64,000 nt of DNA, from positions 1,565,001 to 1,629,000 of the forward strand of contig SMSO01000033.1 in assembly GCA_004764695.1 (NCBI GenBank). The letters run 5' to 3'. The translations under genes and the position numbers were made by a program. This stretch comes from Schizochytrium sp. TIO01 (taxonomy: Eukaryota; Sar; Bigyra; Thraustochytrida; Thraustochytriidae). Shown piece by piece: positions 31,385-40,788 of the stretch. Position 1 is the stretch's first letter; each line of letters opens with the position of its first letter. The notes under the pieces are model-generated. The model saw nothing but the letters and a program-made list of their open reading frames with translations, was not told where the DNA came from and ran no database searches.

Positions 31385-32107
31385 ATGGGCGATGCGCCGG
31401 CGGGTGGTGCTGACGGAGCTGATCTTGGCGAGGCCCACGTGGCAGGACGGCAAGATGAGCATGAGCTGCGAAAGGCACTCGCCCAGCGCGATCAGGCCCT
31501 GAACGAGATTAAGAGCAAAACGAAGGCGTATGTGCAGAAACTGAAAAGCGAACACGAGGAAAAGGAACAGTCGCTTAAGGCCAAAGCAAGAGCTGCCATC
31601 ACCAAGCTCCAGGAGGATGCAAAAGCTCTCGCTCAAGCCAAGGCCGACGCCGAGAGTAAGCTCAACGCACAGAACAAGGAGCTTGAAATGGCTCTTGAAA
31701 GAAACCGGGAGCTCGAAAAGACCGCAAATGAGTCTGAGAGAGATGCCGAGTCTGCAAATGCAGAGCAGAAATTGAATCTTGAGAAAATTAAAGAACTTGA
31801 GCAGGAACTTGAGACTGTTCGACAGAGTGTACAACAATATACTCCAGACGATAAAACAAACCAGGCGCAGCAAAACCAGCAGGAAATTGAAGAGGCGTTA
31901 GAGGAAGCTCACAAAGAGTTGACAGCGCTGCAAGAAGAAAAGATTGCTGCCCAGAGTCGGGTTCAGGTATTAGAAAAGGCGCTATCTGGCGCAGAAGAGG
32001 ACCGTGGGCATCTGAGAGTAGCGCTAGAAGAGGCTTTGAAGAAGTCCGAAGAATCTATCCAAGAGGCACAACGAAGGGAGGATAAGTACTACGAAGGAAC
32101 GAAATGA
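31385..32107 (+). CDS. Long coiled-coil protein, N-terminal part (ends at a frameshift)
   Basis: 240 aa from the ATG at 31385 (G at -3 and +4). A short Gly/Ala/Asp-rich start precedes continuous heptad-type coiled coil rich in Glu, Lys, Gln, Ala and Leu, including KTKAYVQKLKSEHEEKEQ. The frame closes with TGA at 32105-32107 in the middle of coiled coil. The same kind of sequence resumes at once in the +1 frame for another 990 residues, so the two parts are almost surely one gene of about 1,230 residues. Proteins of this type act as tethers or scaffolds (golgins, centrosomal and nuclear-pore filaments); no GRIP or other targeting domain is visible, so no specific function is claimed. Confidence 0.7.
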   Translation: MGDAPAGGADGADLGEAHVAGRQDEHELRKALAQRDQALNEIKSKTKAYVQKLKSEHEEKEQSLKAKARAAITKLQEDAKALAQAKADAESKLNAQNKELEMALERNRELEKTANESERDAESANAEQKLNLEKIKELEQELETVRQSVQQYTPDDKTNQAQQNQQEIEEALEEAHKELTALQEEKIAAQSRVQVLEKALSGAEEDRGHLRVALEEALKKSEESIQEAQRREDKYYEGTK

Positions 32108-35087
32108 TGCTTTGGATAAAGTTCAGGAACTAGAAACTATGCTTGAGACTTTGCGGCTGGAAGCAAGGGCTGCAGAACAAGCAGCGCGTGACTCTTCTCA
32201 AGCTGATACATTACAGGCTGCTCAGAGTAGTCATGTCGGTGATCTTCTAGGTCTTGATACTGATGAAAGCGCAGGGCAGCCTGACAGGGTAAGTGTTGAA
32301 GAGGTTGAGTGGAAAACTGTTTGTCAAGAACTTGAACAAGAAGTGCAAGAATTGCGTGAAAAGCTGAGTAAGATGGAGAAGACTGCAGGTTTTGAGCAGA
32401 AAGGCCTAGAGTCTCGACAAGATGACGAGAATAACCAGGATGAGGAATCTTTAAAAGAGCGGGTCAAAGAACTTGAGGAATCTGTGGATCAGCTGCAGGA
32501 GGAGATTGAAGGCGCAAAATCACAAGCAATAATGCGTGATACTCGGGTAGAGTCTCTACAAGTGGAGGTTACAGACCTTGAGGAGGCAGTGTCACGCCGA
32601 GAGGCAATGATCGATGAATTGAATTCAGCACTTTCTGCTGCTCAGGCTGCTCTTTTAGAACAGCAAGACAGCAACACAGAGAGTGACGAAGGGACTGCAT
32701 TAGAATTAGACGGGATGCGAGAGGTTATTCAACAGCTCGACAACACTCTGGCTGAATCTCGCAAAGAATCACGAGCTAGTGCCGCCGAAGCTACCGCCCT
32801 ACGTACTCGTATCACTGAACTTGAATCGGAACTCAAAATAACACAAAGTAGCAAAGAAGCGTCTTCACACTCTGTTGCTGAGGATTCGAATGAGGTCAAC
32901 TCAAGTGAGAAGCTTTCAACAAGTGAACAGGAGTTACAGTCTCGAGTTGATACATTAGAAGAAGATCTAGCAAAGTCTAAAGATCAAGAACAACGTGCAA
33001 AGAGCGAAGTTGACGCATTGCAGGAAAAGCTTCAACAGCTGGACAGCCTTACGCGTGAGATGGAGGACTTCAGATTGGCCTCTGAAGAATCGCATAAAAA
33101 GCTTTTGGATTTGGAATCCAAACTTTTACAAACACGCGAAGAAAAGGGTAAAGTAGAGGTGGAAGCTGCAGAATTGCGTGAAAAGATTGCCGAGCTAGAA
33201 GCTAATCTTCAAGCAACCGCTGGAAAATTATCAGATAGTATAGCTTCTCAGGAATCCCAAACCCGCACCGAAGAACTTGAAGCAAACTTAATGGCAGCGA
33301 AGTCTACTAATGATGACATGTCTGCCGAAATCAATGGACTTCTCACAGAAATAGAAAATTTGAAATCAGACTCGGCTCAGTTACAAGAAAAGCTCGACTC
33401 GTCTGAATCTGAGGCCAAGTACCTCCGCGAGAAAATAGAGGAACTTGAGTCCGATATCGAGGCTGGTACTGCTTCAAGCTCTCAACAATACTCCTTAATA
33501 GCGCAGCTGCAGACAAAGTTATCAAACCATGAGGCTGCTGAGAAATCCCTTCAGGAAAAATTAGAGGAAATCCAAAAAAGCCTCACTCTCGCGGAAGAAA
33601 CGAAGTTAAAGTTGGGGGCCGAGCTAGAAGAGTTCAAATCTAAGGCCAGCAAAGCTACCGCAGATCTTGCACAGACGCAGGCTGAAGCTGACGCAGCGCG
33701 TGATCGATTGCGGATGCGCGAAGAGGACTTTACACGCCAAGAAGAGTCTCGGGAGCGTGAAATGAAGAGCTTGAAGGATTTAATGCGCGAAAGTGACTCA
33801 GATCGAGATGAGCTACGCCAGGCGCTTGAAAAGGCTAATGCAACAGTAGCGCGCTTAGAAGAGGCTGAGATTTCGATGCAAGCCCGCCATCGTGATGAGA
33901 TTGAGCGGTTTGGGAAGGAGCAACGCGCAGCTGATGCGAAACATTTGCAAAGCTTGCAGACTGTTCAAGAGCGCCAGGCATTGGCTGTTGCGGCTCGTAT
34001 CGAGCAAGAATCGCTTGTTGAACGACTAAAAGATGAACTCAAACGTGAGCGCCAAGATGCAAATGAGATGAAACGAAAAGCAAAAGCGTACATGGATTCA
34101 CTAGTTAAAAAACACACAGAGGCTCTTGCAGCAGCCCGGAAGGATGCTGAAACAACGTCTGCCAATTCTCTTCAAGCCATGGAAGATGAAATAGCAAAGT
34201 TGAAAATGGAACTCGATACAACGAAAGAAAAGCTTGAAGAGATTACAACATCAAAGAGTGCACGCATCAAAGAGCTGGAGAGCTTGCTTGTAGAGACTGC
34301 GTCAGCTACTCAGAGAGAGGCTGAGGCTATCCGTCTCACCGAGCAAGAAATGCACTCGGCTGTAGAATCTAAGGAACAAGAAGCTCGTGAGCACAAGCGG
34401 CTTCGCCAACAGGCTAAAAAGGAGGCTCTCAGTCTTGCTAAGCAGCTTGAAGGTTTACAAGAAACCCTGATGATGCTTACTCAACGCGTGGATAGCGTGG
34501 TATTTCCACGCATGCGTGAAGTTTCTTCTTCAGCACGTAATATCGAGTGGCAGCTTGATGCTGCACTGTCTGCAAATGAAGCACAAGATTCACGAGGCCG
34601 TATCCAGAGTTTCGGAAATTCAGGGCGAATTAGTTCGTTTAGTCGGGAGTCGAGTGGGGAGGGACTAGATTCAATTATTGACGACGACGAAAATCGTAGC
34701 GTGGAAAACCAAGGAGAAGATCTTGGTGGCGAGAATTCGGAGGCTGAAGATGCAGATGTAAGTCGCCGAGCTAGTGTATCAAGTATTGGCGCCAAGAGCC
34801 GTCAAAAATCTGAATTTGAGCTTTCAGCACAGCGTGTAGATCGTCTTGCACACCAGCTATCTGTCCTTTTAGGAGCACTATCTCGAATTCAAGAGAAGTC
34901 TCGAGAATTATGCGATCTCGCGCTATTTGAAGAGACGGCATGGTCCATCATGGCCAAATCACTACGTCGCTCTGTGGAAGACTGCTTCTTGCGACGCACT
35001 ACCCCGGTTAACGCCCCCCAAGTAACCACAGCTCCGCGTCGAACATCTGGCACAGCTCGCTACGAGCTTGCCCCGGTTTCTGATTAG
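32106..35087 (+). CDS. Long coiled-coil protein, C-terminal part (+1 frame)
   Basis: About 990 residues continuing the preceding coiled coil in the +1 frame. The first ATG in this frame is 32139, but the heptad pattern runs right up to the frame change. Coiled coil extends to about 34460. A less helical Ser/Asp/Glu-rich region follows (34550-34800), then a final helical segment and a short tail ending YELAPVSD. One segment (KRKAKAYMDSLVKKHTEAL) echoes the N-terminal KTKAYVQKLKSEH, hinting at an internal duplication. The frame change lies near GAAGGAACG (32093-32101); removing one G would join the frames without losing any heptad residue. Single-base sequencing error, recent mutation or programmed +1 shifting at AAA-TGA-T are the options. 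Confidence 0.7.
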   Translation, partial: DALDKVQELETMLETLRLEARAAEQAARDSSQADTLQAAQSSHVGDLLGLDTDESAGQPDRVSVEEVEWKTVCQELEQEVQELREKLSKMEKTAGFEQKGLESRQDDENNQDEESLKERVKELEESVDQLQEEIEGAKSQAIMRDTRVESLQVEVTDLEEAVSRREAMIDELNSALSAAQAALLEQQDSNTESDEGTALELDGMREVIQQLDNTLAESRKESRASAAEATALRTRITELESELKITQSSKEASSHSVAEDSNEVNSSEKLSTSEQELQSRVDTLEEDLAKSKDQEQRAKSEVDALQEKLQQLDSLTREMEDFRLASEESHKKLLDLESKLLQTREEKGKVEVEAAELREKIAELEANLQATAGKLSDSIASQESQTRTEELEANLMAAKSTNDDMSAEINGLLTEIENLKSDSAQLQEKLDSSESEAKYLREKIEELESDIEAGTASSSQQYSLIAQLQTKLSNHEAAEKSLQEKLEEIQKSLTLAEETKLKLGAELEEFKSKASKATADLAQTQAEADAARDRLRMREEDFTRQEESREREMKSLKDLMRESDSDRDELRQALEKANATVARLEEAEISMQARHRDEIERFGKEQRAADAKHLQSLQTVQERQALAVAARIEQESLVERLKDELKRERQDANEMKRKAKAYMDSLVKKHTEALAAARKDAETTSANSLQAMEDEIAKLKMELDTTKEKLEEITTSKSARIKELESLLVETASATQREAEAIRLTEQEMHSAVESKEQEAREHKRLRQQAKKEALSLAKQLEGLQETLMMLTQRVDSVVFPRMREVSSSARNIEWQLDAALSANEAQDSRGRIQSFGNSGRISSFSRESSGEGLDSIIDDDENRSVENQGEDLGGENSEAEDADVSRRASVSSIGAKSRQKSEFELSAQRVDRLAHQLSVLLGALSRIQEKSRELCDLALFEETAWSIMAKSLRRSVEDCFLRRTTPVNAPQVTTAPRRTSGTARYELAPVSD

Positions 35088-36373
35088 ATTGGTTTAGGTG
35101 GGTCTGGCTCAACAAAAACTCAACTGCATTGACAAGGATGTGACTATTGCCTACTGTATATGCGCAAGATCGAAGCAGCAATTTGTCGTAACAAGAACCC
35201 ATGATTATACATAAGTACTTGCAAAATCAGTGAGTTATATCCAACTTGCTAATTGATTGACTAAATATATATTCACTCATTCCTGTACGACTATTGCATC
35301 ATTAATACTATCAACAATTCTCACTATTGCCTTCTGATGTAGCCCGTCACCATTTCCCATACATAGTACATGTTATCACGCGCCATACTTATACAAGGCA
35401 GATCGCTAGATTCACCATTTATGTACCGCATGCGGGCACTTTGTTTCGTGGTGAGTCTCACGATCAAGAGCCTCACGCGAGGACACCGCTAATAGGGAGG
35501 TTGTGCACGAATAAAGTACTTCGTTTTGATACTGCTTCTCAACTACTCCATATTACTGTTATACTGGCTTCTGAAGAAGCAATACCATCTATGAAGCATT
35601 CATAGTGGCCACGCAAAGCTGAGAGGCGGTTTCAGCCCACTATGCTAACTCAATCGTTGTACCTAGTTGTGATCCTTGTCTATACAACAAACAGGTTAAC
35701 ATTGAGTACCCAACCTGAGGTGATTTTGCACTCTCAAAATAAGTTAAAACGTTTAGCTTGGGTAAAAACTCAAGCCTCATGGTGATTCTGAGACCTTTTC
35801 GTAGCCTTTGCAAACAGTAAGTACCTACCTGGGTAACATAAAGAGAAGGTATATGCAGTACTGGTGCTAGCAAATTTAAGGAGCGAGTCAAAAATTACCA
35901 GAAGGGTGCCACAACAAGTCAAGACCTAAGATGTGGGTGGGTATATCTTGCACCGGCAAGACGATACTATTTCCGCTGATTCTTCTTATTTTTTATTGTA
36001 TAGGAGGAAAATTGGCAGTATGTAGGTAGGCATTACCTACTAGTCACTAATCCAAACCTGGGGTACGTACCTATCTTCCTTCTGTACCGTACAAGCAGCG
36101 ACAGTATGCAAGGTAGGTATCTGATGATGATTATGGCCCAACTTGAGCATGGAAGGCAGCAAATCGATATTGAGGCAAAGGTTGCAAAGCGCGTAGGAGA
36201 CAGTCTCCGAGGTTGAGGCTACTGAAGCCAGTCGCCTGTATGAGCAAGGTCTGGGATTTACCCCTCTTGACTTGTTTCGTTCTCTCTTCAGTTTTCGGGA
36301 CCAGTTCTCTTCAAACCAAGATTATAAATTATATAGAGCTGACTCTGGGGTTTGAATAGCGAACACATTAAAC
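35088..36373. other. Intergenic region upstream of the seven-helix protein gene
   Basis: Spacer between two plus-strand genes. It contains GTAGGTA-type short repeats (36022-36044, 36114-36119) and a TATA-like box at 36323. Open frames near 35327-35605 and 35640-35891 show no coding character. Confidence 0.45.
36323..36329 (+). promoter_or_regulatory. Candidate TATA box of the seven-helix protein gene
   Basis: TATAAAT, 51 nt upstream of the ATG at 36374, within an AT-rich patch. Confidence 0.4.
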
Positions 36374-37675
36374 ATGGGGGTCTCATTCTTGGGCGCAGTG
36401 GACGTCTACATGCCGTGCACGGCACCAACATCTGCTTGCGAATCTGACGAGTTCTGGTTTGGTTCCCAAGGTGTTTGCAACACAACCAGTGGCATATGCG
36501 TATGCCCAGAGGGCTACTCCGGACACGATGACTGGCTACTTTTCAATGATTGCCGCGTAAATATTACAGCACAATGGTCCATGTGGATAGTTTGCACTGC
36601 CGTTGCGTGCATGACGTTTTGCATGTCCTCTTATGGATTCGGTTACTTGCTAAGTCACTGGAATATTGCAGAATCACAGCTCAGACGTCTCTCGAGCATG
36701 GGCAAGATACGGCGAAATAAGTCCGCATCAAGTCTCCAAGCTTCTCCACTTGCCAAAACTGCTTATAGCATGCGCCGCAGTACTTTGGAGGATTTGCCTT
36801 CTCCAAGCGAAATTCTTCGCCGAAGGCATCGTCGTCGTCAAATCCGAAAGCGGCAGCGCTGGACCTTTCTAAGCCTCTTACTCTTCCTTATTTGGTCTCT
36901 CGGTGCTATTATTTACTATTCTTCCTATCTAGCTGGCCACTACCATTATTCAAAGGTATGGTATCAGGATCTTGGTATGACTATGTCAGCTGGGTCAATT
37001 TTTTCTGGGCTTTGGGCTTTCTTCTATATTTGGTATCAGCAACTCCCTTCCTTGCGACTTTATGGGAAGCTATTTGACGTTGACTCCATTCTCATTCGAC
37101 GACCAAAATTTGTAGAATACACTATGTTTGCACGTTTAGTGGTGATTAATTTGAGCAACATAATGATTCTGTTGGTCTGGCCTTATGTAATTGATACATC
37201 TGTTGAGACGCGAACGCTGCTAGATTCTGTTTTCTTACTCTTTCTTGTGGTATACATTCTGGACTTTGGTGCTGTTTCATTAGTTTTAGCAAAAATTCTT
37301 TACAAGCTTTTCACAACACTTTGTGAGCTTAGTGAACTCGCAACAGAGCGTGGTATAACTACAGGAGTTGAACAGGCGACATTTCTGAAAGCGTTGCGCA
37401 CGATTGTTCTGATAAGGCGAGTCATTATGGTTGCTGCCCCATTGGCCGCTACAGTTCTACTTATAGCTTCATTGTTAGATACTATTCGTACACGAATGTA
37501 CCTAGCCCTGAATGTTGTCGTTTTAATTGGCAATATTGTTATTGCTTTTGCTGTTTTTGTCTTTATATATCGTTTAGCTGGAGAGAAACGTAGTGCGCCA
37601 TCGCCAATATCTCCTGACGTAGAGGTTGGATCTTCCTCTGCTGAAAATCCTGCTGTAAGCCACATAAATCTGTGA
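36374..37675 (+). CDS. Seven-helix membrane protein with a Cys-rich EGF-like N-terminus
   Basis: 433 aa. The first 70 residues contain six Cys, with an EGF-like end pattern (CNTTSGICVCPEGYSG...C) and NxT/S glycosylation sites, so they probably face outside. Seven hydrophobic segments follow, beginning at about residues 75-100 (WIVCTAVACMTFCMSSYGFGYLL), with a basic Ser/Arg-rich loop between helices 1 and 2 (the RRRHRRRQIRKRQR stretch). The last helix (VVVLIGNIVIAFAVFVFIY) is followed by a short Ser-rich tail. No obvious signal peptide. The topology fits a GPCR-like receptor with an extracellular N-terminus, but no family signature (DRY, NPxxY) was found, so it is classified by topology only. 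Context ATTAAACATGG supports the start. Confidence 0.75.
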   Translation: MGVSFLGAVDVYMPCTAPTSACESDEFWFGSQGVCNTTSGICVCPEGYSGHDDWLLFNDCRVNITAQWSMWIVCTAVACMTFCMSSYGFGYLLSHWNIAESQLRRLSSMGKIRRNKSASSLQASPLAKTAYSMRRSTLEDLPSPSEILRRRHRRRQIRKRQRWTFLSLLLFLIWSLGAIIYYSSYLAGHYHYSKVWYQDLGMTMSAGSIFSGLWAFFYIWYQQLPSLRLYGKLFDVDSILIRRPKFVEYTMFARLVVINLSNIMILLVWPYVIDTSVETRTLLDSVFLLFLVVYILDFGAVSLVLAKILYKLFTTLCELSELATERGITTGVEQATFLKALRTIVLIRRVIMVAAPLAATVLLIASLLDTIRTRMYLALNVVVLIGNIVIAFAVFVFIYRLAGEKRSAPSPISPDVEVGSSSAENPAVSHINL

Positions 37676-40600
37676 GTTATTCATTTTGAACTATTTTTAG
37701 TTTTAAGATAAAACAAATCAGAACAGATTGGGCTTCATTATCAATACCTCAAGACACAGATTTTGTTTTGTTCGCTTCAGTTCTTGAAGAGGTTGTTGAC
37801 ACAATATCTGTGTCTTCACAAATCTTACAAATGAAATAAATTGCTACTCGTTTTATACCAGACGGTAGAAGTACTCTGTTTGTTGGGCAAAAATTAGGTG
37901 ATATATGTGTTTTTGCTTTTAAACCATTTAGCAAGCTTGTCAAGGATCTAATTCAATGCACTCATGTCCTTGCTTTGAAAATTAAATATAAATTGTGGCT
38001 ATGGCATATTTTTTGTCTCTCGTGGATCGTCTGTTCTTTTTCTATTCTTTCCTTCCTTCGAAATATTAAAAACCACCCGACGGGAATCTATGCAAATTTA
38101 CCCCATGGTAGTTTATAATAACTAGCTGCGTAGGAAGACGCAGTACATAAATAAAGTAACCCTGGTTTTTCAAAGATCATAACCGAATTTTCTCATCTTA
38201 CATCCTTTTATGGGATGTGAGTTGTTCAGAAAGAGTAGGCCTGGTGCGTAACAACAAGCGTATAGCTATGAGGGTCATTGACAGTGCAGTTCTTGCCGAA
38301 GCGTCATTTCACTTCGTTTTCATCTAAATTGAGAATTATTGAAAGCAGTCTTGCGAGTGGCGCGTTTTTTTCAATTGTTTTCATTTTTTTCTTTAAAAGT
38401 TCCCCAATTTAAATAAATAATAAAAGGAAAAAGAAAAAGAACTCCCTAATCTAATTTTAAACATATATATAGAAAATGATTAGGTCAGACTAAGCAAAAT
38501 CGACATGCATCATGGAGTTCCATCGCTCTTTTCTTCGGGACGCGCCGGCCAGCGGCTAATATTCCTTGCAGACCTAGTGAAACAAAGCAATTCAATATAT
38601 CTTGAGACAGTCTGCAGTTTGATACCTTGAATTCGGGCGTAGTATTCTCGAGAGGAGCTCCATTTCACGAAAGGACTAAGAATCTCTTGCTTTCAGGACA
38701 CGATAACTCTAAAAAAGCTCGCGACAAATTGATTTTCCTCAACTTATCATAAGTGTACGGTCTCCGAGTCCATTGTAATTTAAAATCTAATAATACTACT
38801 ACTACTACTACTAATAGTAATAATTATTACTATAGGGCAATAATAAATTTTTAAAAAATACATCGCGAACAGAAACAGTAAGTCACTCTGCTCCACGTAC
38901 AGCACCATTGGGCTTTGATTAGTTTCAAGGATTGAAACTCAGGATGAACAAAAACATTTGAATATTCGATAGCATAGAGACAGAATATTTTATTGGATTG
39001 ATCCTGGTTCAATTTTTTTTTTCTTTAAAAACTAGCTATCGGTTATATTCGTTAGGATAGTTAAGTACGATCACCCAACCCAATATTCTTCTTGCGAGCC
39101 GATAGTCTACGCCTACACTTCCTGTACTCTGATACAAACTGGACTTATATTATTTGAAATTTTAAAACAATTTATAGACTCACTATACTATTACTATAGC
39201 TAAGAAGTTAACAATTTGATTAGTATTGTTTGTTAAATGCAATATTTTTTGTGGGCAGACAAAGTACGAGACGAAACTTTATGTCCAACAGAAGGGCAAA
39301 ACAAAAATGTCATATCAAGGGCTATTGCCAAACTCTTCATTAATTACACAGAGCTCATCCCTTACCCAGAACAAAATTCTCTAAATACAGAGGTAGTGCT
39401 AGATATAGTCTTATCTCGAACACATATGCTACTCTACTTTGACACATGCAGCTGTTTTTGCGATTGCAGATAATAATTATAGTTTAATATAATTGTTTTA
39501 TGTTGATCAATTTTATTAGCAATAATTGTACCTTTCTGGTAAAGAAGAAAAAAAGACTGCATATGGTCCCTTTCGGATGCCCTGGAGCCATTGAATTAAA
39601 AAGAAAATTAATGAAAGCTGTTGGCAGTTAAAATTGCCTCGACAACATTGAACACCTGCTCACTGCTATTCAATAGTTTAACTTTGTTTTGCATAATACT
39701 GTTTATTTGAGTTTTAAGATTGTACGTTAAAAGCTTTTAAAGTCAAACTTGAATGATGCTGAAGATCTGTACAACCGATCGAACCTGGCCAGTATAAGTA
39801 GGTACGATTCTTTTAAAGCAAAATGCCATCATGAATGTTTGGATTTGAATATCATTCTTTGTGTTGTCTACTACGATGAAAGTTGCATTGCTCCAAAGTC
39901 TTTCGCGCGGAGTCCAAGCTCCCCGAAGCTATCCGCGACGATCCGACACACAATTCTAGTGGGAAAACATGAGCAGCGCACTATGTCTTTTCTTTTATTT
40001 TCTTAAAAACAAATTGAAATTTTCTAAGAGGGCAAAGGAAAGCAAAAGAAAAACTAGGTAGAGATCGCTGCCCAGTGAAAACAGGTACTTAGCGCGGACT
40101 CGAGAGGAATAGAGCTTCAAAGTGGCACAGAAGGTTGAGACGAGGCATGATGAACTCTGATAGGTAGCATCTTAATCATACTTCAGCAGGCAGACTTGGC
40201 AATATGCAACCAACAGCAGGTGTATGATGTTTCAGGTCAACCTGCCTTCATATCTCAACCTTGAGGCTAAAACTGTAACAAGGGATTGTGCAGATGTGCT
40301 ATAGGGCCGATAATGAGTCACTGCCTGCACGCGACCACAAATAACAGTAGTCCTCAATTTTTATTTTTTTTTATTCGCCTGAAAGTTGATTCAGTACGCG
40401 CCGAAATAAGTATTTTTATTTTTATTATTATTTTATTTCAAGTTACCATAGTATGGCGTACATTGAAGCATAATGAAAATCAAGTACGTTTAAAATTTCG
40501 GCTATCAATAGAGGGCAAGCCAGTCATTTTCACTTTATTTAATTTCATCTCAATACATCTTCCCCTACACCTTTGTTTTCAATTGAAAGGAATTAACAAG

Positions 40601-40788
40601 GAAGACATAAAGAACACATACCCCGTGATTCGACGAGTGAAGGGAGGAGAGCTCATGATGACAAGGTATAACAAACCTAAATTAGACATCAGGCAGGCAC
40701 AAGAGCAAGTTTCCGCACATACGTGCCTGTGCTTGCTTTGTTATACCACTTGATCGCCATCTCAGCTAGGTGCCTGGATGTGCGCGTG
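37676..40788. other. Gene-poor AT-rich region
   Basis: About 3.1 kb without a convincing gene. It is strongly AT-rich and contains an (ACT)n microsatellite at 38795-38812 and several homopolymer runs. Open frames at 39237-39473, 39749-40006 and 40286-40753 have no recognisable motif. The right end holds the sulfatase promoter, where no TATA box was identified. Confidence 0.4.
38795..38812. repeat. (ACT)6 microsatellite
   Basis: Six ACT units embedded in a longer AT-rich, ATT/ACT-type low-complexity patch (about 38790-38835). Confidence 0.85.

Noticed and set aside
40286-40753. 155-codon plus-strand frame upstream of the sulfatase
   Set aside because: AT-rich, low-complexity composition, no motif, and it overlaps the sulfatase leader in another frame.
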